Source of the DNA: an uncultured Oscillibacter sp.
GTDB lineage: Bacteria > Bacillota > Clostridia > Oscillospirales > Oscillospiraceae
Direction: 5' to 3'
Assembly (NCBI RefSeq): GCF_900544955.1
Contig: NZ_UQXD01000001.1
Location: 87,358-151,357, forward strand
DNA: 64,000 nt
Below are positions 34,506 through 41,668 of this stretch, piece after piece. The position numbers and the translations under genes are program-made. The notes beneath the pieces were generated by a model that was not told the origin of the DNA, did not search any database, and was given only the letters and a program-made list of their open reading frames with translations. How positions within the stretch are numbered: the first letter of the stretch is position 1; each line of letters starts with the position of its first letter.

Positions 34506-35498
34506 TCAATCCCAGTTTTTTTCGCCTACATAAATCACCTTGGTGCCGCTGCCCTCCATATGGAACGGCAGCTCGACCAAATCGCTAAGTACACTACGAA
34601 GCCGCGCCTGTTTTTGCTTAGGGCAGTAAAACAGCAAAAAGCCGCCGCCGCCTGCACCCAATAGCTTTCCACCCAAGGCGCCGCTGTCCATGGCCAGCTG
34701 ATAATAGTGCTCCACAGTGGGATTGGAAATACCACTGGCCAGCTGACGTTTCAAAAGCCAGTTCTCATTCAGGATTTGTCCAAACCCGTCCAGATCCGCT
34801 GTTGCCAGCGATTGACGCATCTCGTAAGCAAGCTCTGTCATTCTGACTAAATTTAGAAATTTTGCATCATCGCTCACGGTATTTGCATTCTGTTCTTTCA
34901 GGATCTCGCCGGCAGAATGGGTCAGCCCCGTATAAAACAGCAACAGACTCTCATCCAGCTGGTGAGAGACCTCTGTAGAGATGGTCAAAGGCTCCACCTC
35001 AACGCTTCCGTCTGGCTTAAAGCGAATGAATTTTAAGCCGCCGACCGCTGTTCCATATTGATCCTGCTTGCCGATCGGCTCACCCAACTTATCAATTTCC
35101 AGTTCGCAAGCCTCCTTGGCTATCCGCTCTTGAGCGCAAAACTTCCCTTGGAACGCATAGAGGGCATGGATCAGCCCCACGGTGTAGGCGCTGGACGTGG
35201 AAAGCCCCGTCCCCGAGGGGATATCCGCCGTGCTGACAATTTCCACTCCACTGATTCCATGGTCAAGGAGCAGCTGGCGGGCAATGGGGTGGTGAATCTG
35301 ACGGACATCCGTGACGATTTCTGTCTTGTTGTATTTCACCACTGTTTCATTGCGGTGAAAGGTGGGGTGGATAACGATGTGCATATATTGATTGATGGAG
35401 GTGGATAGGACGCATCCCTCGTGCCGCTGATAAAACGCGGGGAGGTCGCTACCACCACCTGCAAAGCTGATGCGAAAAGGGGTTCTTGTGATAATCAT
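34506..35498 (-). CDS. hddA: D-glycero-alpha-D-manno-heptose-7-phosphate kinase
   Basis: GHMP kinase that phosphorylates heptose 7-phosphate at C1 in the GDP-heptose route. 330 aa starting MIITRTPFRISFAGGGSDLP, with the ATP loop DIPSGTGLSTSSAYTVG and C-terminal LGAGGGGFLLFY. Alpha-specific HddA with gmhA, hddC and gmhB completes the pathway known from Gram-positive S-layer glycans. Confidence 0.93.
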   Translation of the reverse strand: MIITRTPFRISFAGGGSDLPAFYQRHEGCVLSTSINQYMHIVIHPTFHRNETVVKYNKTEIVTDVRQIHHPIARQLLLDHGISGVEIVSTADIPSGTGLSTSSAYTVGLIHALYAFQGKFCAQERIAKEACELEIDKLGEPIGKQDQYGTAVGGLKFIRFKPDGSVEVEPLTISTEVSHQLDESLLLFYTGLTHSAGEILKEQNANTVSDDAKFLNLVRMTELAYEMRQSLATADLDGFGQILNENWLLKRQLASGISNPTVEHYYQLAMDSGALGGKLLGAGGGGFLLFYCPKQKQARLRSVLSDLVELPFHMEGSGTKVIYVGEKNWD

Positions 35499-35513
35499 GT
35501 CTCTTTCTCCTTG

Positions 35514-36497
35514 TTATCGAAGCTTTCTCCGCCCTTGTTTTACCGTGTGCAATGCCATGCCGATGCAATGGATTCCCAGTATCGAAATCGCCTTTCGCAT
35601 CCCATTGATCAGAGGATCCTGACTGTCTGCCATGACAAGGCGATATTGGGAAAAAAGAGCGGCTGCCCGCGGTCGAGCGTCACGCTCCACTTCAAAAATC
35701 ATCGCAGTATTCAGGAGATACTCATACTGGTATTGGGCAATTACCGCGTTGGCATAGGGAAATTCCGATTGCCGCATTCGCGCAATGCTCTGCTCCAATG
35801 CCCAGATGGTGTTCTGCAATCTGGCAAAGGACGGGCGAGCCATCAGAGAATTTTCACGCCCGATCCGATAGTAATAATAGGGACAATGGATAAACATGAC
35901 AGCAGGATTGCTCAAGAGCACCCGCGTTGTGAATTCGATGTCTTCGCAGAGAAGATTCTCTTTAAAGTACAGCTGGTGTTCCTCAAGAAAAGTCCTTTTG
36001 TACAGGCAGCGCCATACATTCCAAAATGCCTGCCTGCGACGCAGCATCGTGGGGAAAAACTCCATTCCCCTTTGCGGCTTTGTCTGCTCCCCAATTTGAA
36101 AGACAGGCTCTGCGGTACTGGACGAACACACAAAGCGGAAAAAATCCGTTACAACGACGTCTCCATCCAGCGTCCCATCCCGCAGCTGTTCCAAAAGCAC
36201 AGAGAACTGCCCACTGTCCACAAAATCGTCACCGTCCACGAAAAGCAGATAGTCGCCCTTTGCCTGCTGCAGTCCGCAGTTTCTGGCGTTGGACAAGCCG
36301 GTTCCGTTTTGAAACAGAAGGCTGACGCAGTCATACTGCGTTTGATAGCCAAAACAAATCGGATAACAAGGATCCTGGCTGTTTTTTAAAGAAAGCAAAA
36401 TTTCGCAATCCTGTAAATTGCAGTTGAGCAGAGACTGAAGACAGGCATCCAGCCATTTTTCTACCCTGTAAATTGAAACTATAACGCTAAGAAGAAT
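35514..36497 (-). CDS. Glycosyltransferase family 2, first gene of the operon, apparently ATT start
   Basis: A GT-A transferase with FQNGTGLSNARNCGLQQAKGD, LLFVDGDDFVD (metal-binding DGD) and a C-terminal KTFLE-like segment. The normal GT2 N-terminus is encoded upstream of the first ATG/GTG/TTG: LLSVIVSIYRVEKWLDACL. No standard start codon precedes it before a TAA; an AAGGAGG site lies 8 nt before an ATT at 36497. Either ATT is used, giving 327 aa, or the start codon was lost and the gene is damaged. A strong sigma-A promoter lies upstream. Confidence 0.75.
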   Translation of the reverse strand: MLLSVIVSIYRVEKWLDACLQSLLNCNLQDCEILLSLKNSQDPCYPICFGYQTQYDCVSLLFQNGTGLSNARNCGLQQAKGDYLLFVDGDDFVDSGQFSVLLEQLRDGTLDGDVVVTDFFRFVCSSSTAEPVFQIGEQTKPQRGMEFFPTMLRRRQAFWNVWRCLYKRTFLEEHQLYFKENLLCEDIEFTTRVLLSNPAVMFIHCPYYYYRIGRENSLMARPSFARLQNTIWALEQSIARMRQSEFPYANAVIAQYQYEYLLNTAMIFEVERDARPRAAALFSQYRLVMADSQDPLINGMRKAISILGIHCIGMALHTVKQGRRKLR

Positions 36498-36585
36498 GGC
36501 TATAACCTCCTTGCAAGATTTAAAAAGTTGAAATTTTATTTATTATAGCACCTGTTTGCATTTTCATCAAGAACTAAGTCTGAGA
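36434..36585. repeat. 152-bp direct repeat, copy 1
   Basis: Contains the 5' end of the GT2 gene, its ribosome-binding site and promoter. It is more than 90 percent identical by eye to 36742-36894. Confidence 0.9.
36542..36570 (-). promoter_or_regulatory. Sigma-A promoter of the glycan operon
   Basis: Minus strand TTGATG (36570-36565), 17 nt, TATAAT (36547-36542), about 45 nt before the GT2 start. The same promoter is duplicated in repeat copy 2 (about 36852-36880). Confidence 0.75.
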
Positions 36586-36746
36586 CTGTCTACGAAACTG
36601 TGTAAACTGGGAATAATCTCCACGACAAGTAAAAGGAGATTTAGAAGATGAACACAGAACGAGCAAAGGAATTGGTAAGCTTACCATCGGAAGAATGCAG
36701 TAGCACGGAGGATATCCAGGCGCTGCTGAACGGCCTATTCAACTGA
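36586..36746 (+). pseudogene. IS256-family element, 5' end only
   Basis: Between the direct repeats lie an IS-end-like sequence (CTGTCTACGAAACTGTGTAA) and a start ATG at 36648 encoding MNTERAKELVSLPSEECSST and 12 more residues, the N-terminus of IS256-type transposases, then a TGA. It may be the lost front of the transposase remnant at 37607-38587. Confidence 0.75.
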
Positions 36747-36894
36747 AGACAGGCATCCAGCCATTTTTCCAACCTGTAAATTGAAACTATTAACGCTAAG
36801 AAGAATGGCTATAACTTCCTTGCAAGATTTAGAAAGTTGAATTTTTATTTATTATAGCACCTGTTTGCATTTTCATCAAGAACTAAGTCTGAGA
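36742..36894. repeat. 153-bp direct repeat, copy 2
   Basis: Second copy of the GT2 promoter/start region. It diverges from copy 1 by a few substitutions and single-base indels. The AT-rich DNA that follows, 36895-37188, holds no gene I can support. Confidence 0.9.
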
Positions 36895-37188
36895 GTCTCT
36901 TTTTTAGATTAGATAAGTGTTGATAGAAAAAACTTTGCCGATTTCACCAAAAGCCAGACCCAATAAGCCCAAATAGAAAAAGGATGCTTTGGACTAAATT
37001 TTTGAGCATCCTCTTTTAATTTGGTATTGCAATAAAGTGAAATAAATATGTTGCTTTATAATTATTGAAAACAACTGTTTTGGATGATAGAATAAAAATA
37101 TATAATATTTGGGAAGTATATGAAACTTTACTGGGCTTTTTCGTCTATTATTAATATGCATCTAAAAATTACTAGGATGGCACATAAA

Positions 37189-37533
37189 ATGAAAAATAGC
37201 CGATGGATTGTATTATTCCTATCCATAATGTTCATCTTTATTATTGCAGGATGATACTTCCATTGTTAGCGAACAGATGGTATTGAGCAGGTTGATATTA
37301 GTTATGCGTACGCAGCTGAAGTAACAGAGTGGAAACTTGAGCAAGACAAAATTGGAGATTTTAAGTCGTGGGTCATGGGCCTTTCTCTGGAGCATAACAC
37401 TTTTGAAGAAGGTAATTCTCCGGGTGATTGTGAGGGTGGGGCTGCTTACAATTTCAGCATCAACAATGGAAAAACTACGTTTTCCTATGTGATGTCAGGA
37501 GAAGTTAAATACATCGTATTTAATGACGAATAG
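37189..37533 (+). pseudogene. Small lipoprotein-like ORF with two nonsense codons
   Basis: One frame reads MKNSRWIVLFLSIMFIFIIAG, then TGA where the lipobox Cys (TGC) would be, YFHC, TAG, then 85 protein-like codons (VTEWKLEQDKIGDFKSWVMG ... FNDE) to a TAG at 37531. TGC to TGA would explain loss of the lipid-anchor Cys. No family recognised. Confidence 0.6.
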
Positions 37534-37606
37534 TACGAAGTCTCTAATCCGTCTGACCCGCCAGTAGGGAGCAAATGCTGGAAACAGTCTCAATGGATAC
37601 GGAAAA

Positions 37607-38587
37607 AAGACGGTAAAAGCGGAGCTGGGTGAGACGGAAATCTGCGTTCCTCGAGATCGCAACGGCAGCTTTGAGCCACAGGTTCTGGAGAAGCGTCAGA
37701 CGCGCAGCGACGATCTGGAGCACAGGATCTTGACCATGTACGCCAAGGGCATGAGTAACCGGGATATTGAAGATCATCTGCGGGACATCTACGGTGCAGA
37801 GGCCTAGGCCAGTCTCATCAGCCGAATTACTGATAAGATTCTCCCCGCGGTAGCGGAGTGGCAGAGCCGCCCTCTGGATGTGGTGCACCCTATCGTGTTT
37901 CTAGACGGCATTGTGTTCAAGGTGCGTAAAGATGCACGGGTCACGAACAAGTGCCTGTACTCGGTTTTGGGCATTAACATGGATGGACGGAAAGAAATTC
38001 TGGGGCTGTGGATGTCGGAAAATGAAAGTGTCAGCTTCTGGACGACGGTCTGCAACGAACTGCGCAACCGTGGTGTACAGGATATTTTGATTGCCTGCCG
38101 TGACAATTTAGATAATTTAAGAGGTTTTTCTACGACAATCGAGACAGTTTTCCCCAAAACAGAGCAACAGCTTTGCATTATTCACCAAATATGTGCCCTA
38201 TAAGGATATTAAGGAGGTCATGGCTGACCTGAAGTTGGTCTATGGCGCCCTGACCTTGGAGGAATTTTGGGAGACCTTGGGTAAGAAATATCCCCAAATT
38301 CTCAAGTCCTGGAATGCTAACTGGACGGAGCTGTCCACCTATTTTAAGTACCCACAGGAGGTTCAGACGCTGATTTACACCACCAATGCAGTAGAGAGCT
38401 TCCACCGAATGCTGCGCAAATATACCAAGACCAAAACCATCTATCCCACTGATGATGCGGTGCGGAAATCGGTGTTTTTGTCCATTCAGGAAATCTCCAA
38501 AAATGAAGCATACCCATTCGGGATTAGGGCATGATAATAGGGCAACTAATGACGTTTTTTGATGAGCGGCTGAGTCTTGCAGGGTAA
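37607..38587 (+). pseudogene. IS256-family transposase remnant
   Basis: Reads as the middle and end of a mutator-type transposase: VPRDRNGSFEPQVLEKRQ, YAKGMSNRDIEDHLRDIYGAEA, an in-frame TAG at about 37805, FLDGIVFKVRKDA, CLYSVLGINMDGRKEILGLW, a frameshift near 38190, YTTNAVESFHRMLRKYTKTK, another shift, and the terminal FFDERLSLAG before TAA at 38585. Inactive. Confidence 0.9.
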
Positions 38588-38910
38588 GGTCGCTTGGGAA
38601 ATAATCCGGAAAAAACAACGTCGATTTCCAGGGGCTCTACCCCTGCACCCCTGGAGTTTATCGCCTTTATTTTCCGGAGCGGCAAAAAAAGATCGGCGGA
38701 TTCCTAAAAAATCCGCCGCCCCACAAAACCCCGCGTGCCGCTCAGGTCGCACTCCGCATTGCCTTATCCAGCATACAGGTAAAAGTATATTTAGCATTGT
38801 CAATAAATTGAAGCATTATTCCATTTACATACTTGTCGGGACACTCTCCTAAGTCTGTAAAAGTCAAGAATTGTTGATTTACATTAGAACTACCAAAAGT
38901 CCTCAGACTT
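38588..38910. other. Noncoding region with inverted repeat; possible oriT remnant
   Basis: A GC-rich block after the IS remnant with an inverted repeat GGCGGATT/AATCCGCC (38695-38717) followed by CCCCACAAAACCCCGCGTGC. It lies directly downstream of a mobC fragment; transfer origins commonly lie by mobC, but no nic site can be shown. No gene is supported here. Confidence 0.25.
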
Positions 38911-39160
38911 CTACACTTTTATGTTATCGTTCCATGATGTAGCCGTTTTAATCTGTACAAAACTATCTGTCTTTACGCTTTTGAACAATTCTAAAATAAA
39001 ATGGCTTATCTCCCTAATCGCCTCCCAGTCATGAACCTCGCCTTTTATATATGACATCCTCGCAATTTGGTTCAGATTATTCGCCATGCCTGAGAGCAGG
39101 TGGATCAGCTCCACCCACTCCTTTGTCGGGGCTTCCCTGACTTCATAGCCCTCGGTACTT
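38911..39160 (-). pseudogene. Mobilisation protein MobC, C-terminal fragment
   Basis: The frame reads EGYEVREAPTKEWVELIHLL, then SGMANNLNQIARMSYIKG, the NNLNQ motif of relaxosome MobC proteins. The N-terminal ribbon-helix-helix part is missing and no relaxase gene follows. The DNA to about 39368 shows only debris. Confidence 0.65.
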
Positions 39161-39367
39161 TCGTGTTTGGGGTCTTAGGGAACTCCCTAAAAAGCGCGTT
39201 TTAGTGACAAAATGCTATGCTTGCAAGAACATTCGGCCGTGCCGAATATTCTCCACCGGGCCGAAGCAAAAATCAATTCCATTTCAGCCTTTTGGACTCA
39301 TCCAGCGCCTCGCGATGCCACGATTCCAACAGAAGCATTCGCAAATACGCAGCACGCCCTAGCCCCT

Positions 39368-39663
39368 TCATCGCCTCTGGATCCGGCCTCCCTTGCCCCT
39401 ATCGCTCGCGCTGGAGCAAACCATAAGCTTCCAACTCCGAGAGCCGTGCCCACAGTGCAAATCCTCCATAATGCTCTCAATGGTATAGTAAATGAAGACC
39501 CGATTCTGCCCATCCAGCCAATTGTTTTGAAGGGAAAGTTCCATCCTGTCCAGCATTAAACCGTTAAGTAATTTCGCCTCACACTTTAAGTGTTCAAAAT
39601 GTTTATCTGTGATTAGGCCTTTGGGAATTCGATAAAAGACAAAGCGCCCATTGTATCGGATAT
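39368..39663 (-). pseudogene. RepA_N-type replication initiator fragment
   Basis: The minus strand reads RYNGRFVFYRIPKGLITDKH, then LMLDRMELSLQNNWLDGQNR and FIYYTIESIMEDLHCGHG, typical of ICE RepA_N initiators. The frame breaks after GHG; a TAG interrupts the alternative continuation. Its 5' side is fused to a tnpV fragment, marking a deletion joint. Confidence 0.65.
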
Positions 39664-39824
39664 CGCGCTTTCAGCTCCTCGTTGACACCCAAACGCTCCG
39701 CCATCTGCCTGACCAATCGATTGATCGCCTCGGTCTCCTCATCCGGGTCCGGCAGCAAATCTGGGTACTAATAATCGCCGATTAGAATGTAGCAAATACC
39801 GTTTTGCTCGTAAGAAGATTCCAT
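39664..39824 (-). pseudogene. TnpV-like fragment
   Basis: Starts MESSYEQNGICYILIGDY at ATG 39824, then a TAA, then YPDLLPDPDEETEAINRL and VRQMAERLGVNEELKARYP. The N- and C-terminal pieces resemble TnpV of clostridial ICEs with the middle deleted. Inactive. Confidence 0.5.
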
Positions 39825-39837
39825 GATGCGTTCTCCT

Positions 39838-40116
39838 TTATTCTGATCCACACAGGATATCCAAAATTGCCAGTGCGCCCAAGCGAAAGCCACTGCAAAA
39901 TCCATCCCGTTTCGAGATTCTGACAATTTCTCCATGGGTACGCAGAAGCATTTCCAGTGTGTCCTTTTCCGACTCATTCTGCAATGCCGCAAATAGAGCT
40001 GCCTCAGCTTTACAGAAAGCTTTGCAAGCCTTACCAATGTCAGAATCATGAGGCACATTTTGGTCATTGGGCGTGAGGTTGCCGTAGTATAATTCGCGGA
40101 TGAATTGATAATTCAT
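39838..40116 (-). CDS. Small ICE-associated protein (DUF6809-like)
   Basis: An intact 92-aa ORF: MNYQFIRELYYGNLTPNDQN at the start, acidic helices, and RDGFCSGFRLGALAILDIL near the end. An AAGGAGGG site precedes the ATG. Similar short proteins accompany clostridial ICE cargo; function unknown. It is one of few undamaged genes at the right end of the element. Confidence 0.6.
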   Translation of the reverse strand: MNYQFIRELYYGNLTPNDQNVPHDSDIGKACKAFCKAEAALFAALQNESEKDTLEMLLRTHGEIVRISKRDGFCSGFRLGALAILDILCGSE

Positions 40117-40177
40117 AGCCCTTCCCTCCTTTTGCTCTATTGTAAGGGTGGTGACTGTATAGCACCAGTATACGAAA

Positions 40178-41010
40178 TTACCGTCCCTGCTCCCGTTGCT
40201 TTTTGCGGTAGCGCTCCTCCAACAGCTTTAAGATCGCCTGCTCCATCTGTTGCGGGGAGTAATTCCTCGGGAAATACTTTTGCAGGCGCTCCGTCTGCAA
40301 CCGCACCTGTGTTTTCTGGTTTGGCTTCTCCTCAGTCAGGATGGCAAACTGCACCTCCGGTGTTAGCTTGACCATCCGGGAAAGCTGCTTCATGCGGATG
40401 GCCTGCGACAGGGACGGTGTGGCATCCTCTTGTTGAATAAGGCTCTAAAGCTCTGCCTGTTCCGCATGTATCAAGTAAGATAACTCTACAGCCGGAGAGA
40501 AAGCGATACGGCCATCGTCCACCATCTGTAGCAGGGGTTTGACGAGGTTGGTGAGGCGAATATAATGTTGAATTTGTGACCTGCTTTCATTTGCTTGCTC
40601 ACCAACCAATTCGACAGATAGCTTCTGCCAGAGTTGGGTAGAAGTCGCCCTCCCCTGATGCTTCAGCGCCTTCAGCTTCATCTTATACGCAAATGCTTTC
40701 TCGCTGGGCAGTAGATTCTCCCGCTGCAAATTGCTGTCCACCATCAGCACCACCGCCTCATCATCCGTCATTTCCCGCACCAGCACGGGAACGGTCTCCA
40801 ATCCCAGTTTCAGCGCCGCCAGACGCCGCCGGTGGCCGCTAACCAACTCGTACCCTCCCCGTTCGGGCGAGCCAGCAGGGGCGACAATACGCCGTAGGAG
40901 CGGACGCTCTCCGTCAGTTCCTTGAACGCCCCATCCTCCCGCACTTGAAACGGATGCTGTTCAAAGGGCGTCAGCACACCGGGCGGCAGGTACTGTACAA
41001 ACTCGTTCAC
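40178..41010 (-). pseudogene. Broken ParB-family partition protein
   Basis: Begins MNEFVQYLPPGVLTPFEQHP (41010), with the ParB box lost by a frameshift near 40845 (YELVSGHRRRLAALKLGL is in another frame). It continues QRENLLPSEKAFAYKMKLKA, then a TAG after HAEQAEL near 40445, and resumes in frame to 40178 (RMVKLTPEVQFAILTEEKPN). One frameshift plus one nonsense codon. No parA is present. Confidence 0.85.
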
Positions 41011-41208
41011 AGCCCCTCACCTCCCATCGGGAGCGCCGCCAGCACATTCACATGATACCGCCTGTCCCAGCCATGGACGCGGTACTCCAAATCCAATCCG
41101 CACAGCCATCCCGTCATTTGCACTGTCGCAAAATCAGGGTTTTTAGAACCCCGCACCGCTTGTCCCACAAGACTTTCACGTTCGTGGGTGCATGGAGCTT
41201 CCACAACA
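41007..41208 (-). other. Truncated open frame at the right end of the element
   Basis: From the right terminus inward, the minus strand encodes VVEAPCTHERESLVGQAVRG, then SKNPDFATVQMTGWLCGLDL and ALPMGGEGL to a TGA overlapping the parB start. It has no start codon inside the element. In the excised circle it would be in frame with the recombinase 3' end. Product unrecognised. Confidence 0.5.
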
Positions 41209-41233
41209 GGCACTGAGGAACTGGGACACCTGG
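41186..41233 (+). other. attR of the cotJC element
   Basis: Right junction: 41186-41208 is the left arm of the inferred attP (starting GGGTGCATGG), GG at 41209-41210 is the crossover dinucleotide, and 41211 onward is cotJC. Confidence 0.85.
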
Positions 41234-41622
41234 AGATGGTGGGGACCATCGTCCACCAACTCACCCGGAACCTCACCGAGGACCAGATCAAAACCGCGGG
41301 CTTCGACACCTATTTCGTGGACCGTACTGCAGGCGTGTATCCCACCTCCGCCTCCGGCTTCCCCTGGAGCGCCGCCAGTATGGCGGTGAAGGGCGATCTG
41401 ATCGCCGATCTCACCGAGGACCTGGCGGCCGAGCAGAAGGCCCGGGTCACCTACGACAACATCCTGCGGCTGAGTGACGATCCCGACGTCAACGACGTCA
41501 TCAAGTTCCTGCGGGCCCGGGAAGTGGTGCACTTCCAGCGCTTCGGCGAAGGTCTGCGGCTGGCCAAGGACAAGATGAACGAGAAAAACGTCTATTTCGT
41601 GAACCCCTCCTTCGACAAGTGA
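41209..41622 (+). CDS. cotJC: cotJC 3' part (codons 62-198)
   Basis: Encodes GTEELGHLEMVGTIVHQL through to NPSFDK, the C-terminal two thirds of CotJC, including the manganese-ligand helices (TEELGHLEM; LAAEQKARVTYDNIL; REVVHFQRFGE). It has no promoter or ribosome-binding site of its own; an accidental ATG at 41188 lies in element DNA. The frame is intact to the stop, and a terminator follows. Joined to 13919-14103 through the shared GG it gives 198 aa (B. subtilis CotJC is about 189). Confidence 0.93.
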   Translation, partial: GTEELGHLEMVGTIVHQLTRNLTEDQIKTAGFDTYFVDRTAGVYPTSASGFPWSAASMAVKGDLIADLTEDLAAEQKARVTYDNILRLSDDPDVNDVIKFLRAREVVHFQRFGEGLRLAKDKMNEKNVYFVNPSFDK

Positions 41623-41628
41623 GGGCAT

Positions 41629-41668
41629 CAAAAAGGGGGCGCTGCATCGGCAGCGCCCCCTCCCCTTT
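41629..41668. terminator. Bidirectional terminator between cotJC and the AGCS gene
   Basis: The stem GGGGGCGCTGC / GCAGCGCCCCC (41635-41660) has an A-run before it and a T-rich run after it. Confidence 0.8.

Larger units (their letters stand above)
14102..41208. mobile_element. 27.1-kb serine-recombinase element interrupting cotJC (skin-like intervening element)
   Basis: Bounded by GG dinucleotides at 14102-14103 and 41209-41210. Removing 27,107 bp rejoins codon 62 of cotJC as GGC and yields a 198-aa CotJC. Left end: recombinase and a small ORF. Middle: a 16-gene glycan operon on the minus strand. Right end: broken ICE genes (parB, repA, tnpV, mobC) and IS256/IS200 remnants. GC content is visibly lower than in the flanks. 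No conjugation machinery is left, so self-transfer is unlikely. Excision in the mother cell would make the element comparable to skin (sigK) or SPbeta (spsM); this role is inferred. Confidence 0.9.

Noticed and set aside
36434..36894. The 152-bp direct repeats as element attachment sites
   Set aside because: They lie inside the element, flank only an IS256 end, and contain the GT2 promoter and start; the true borders are defined by cotJC.
38577..38852. 91-codon plus-strand ORF after the IS256 remnant
   Set aside because: The translation resembles no protein and the region contains an inverted repeat and noncoding features.
14102..41208. Simple destructive ICE or prophage insertion with no developmental role
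   Set aside because: Not excluded, but less attractive: both cotJC halves are intact while most mobility genes are dead, and no conjugation or phage structural genes remain.
41188..41622. Independent gene starting at ATG 41188
   Set aside because: The first seven codons are element DNA and lack a ribosome-binding site; the conserved sequence starts exactly at the crossover, in the middle of CotJC.
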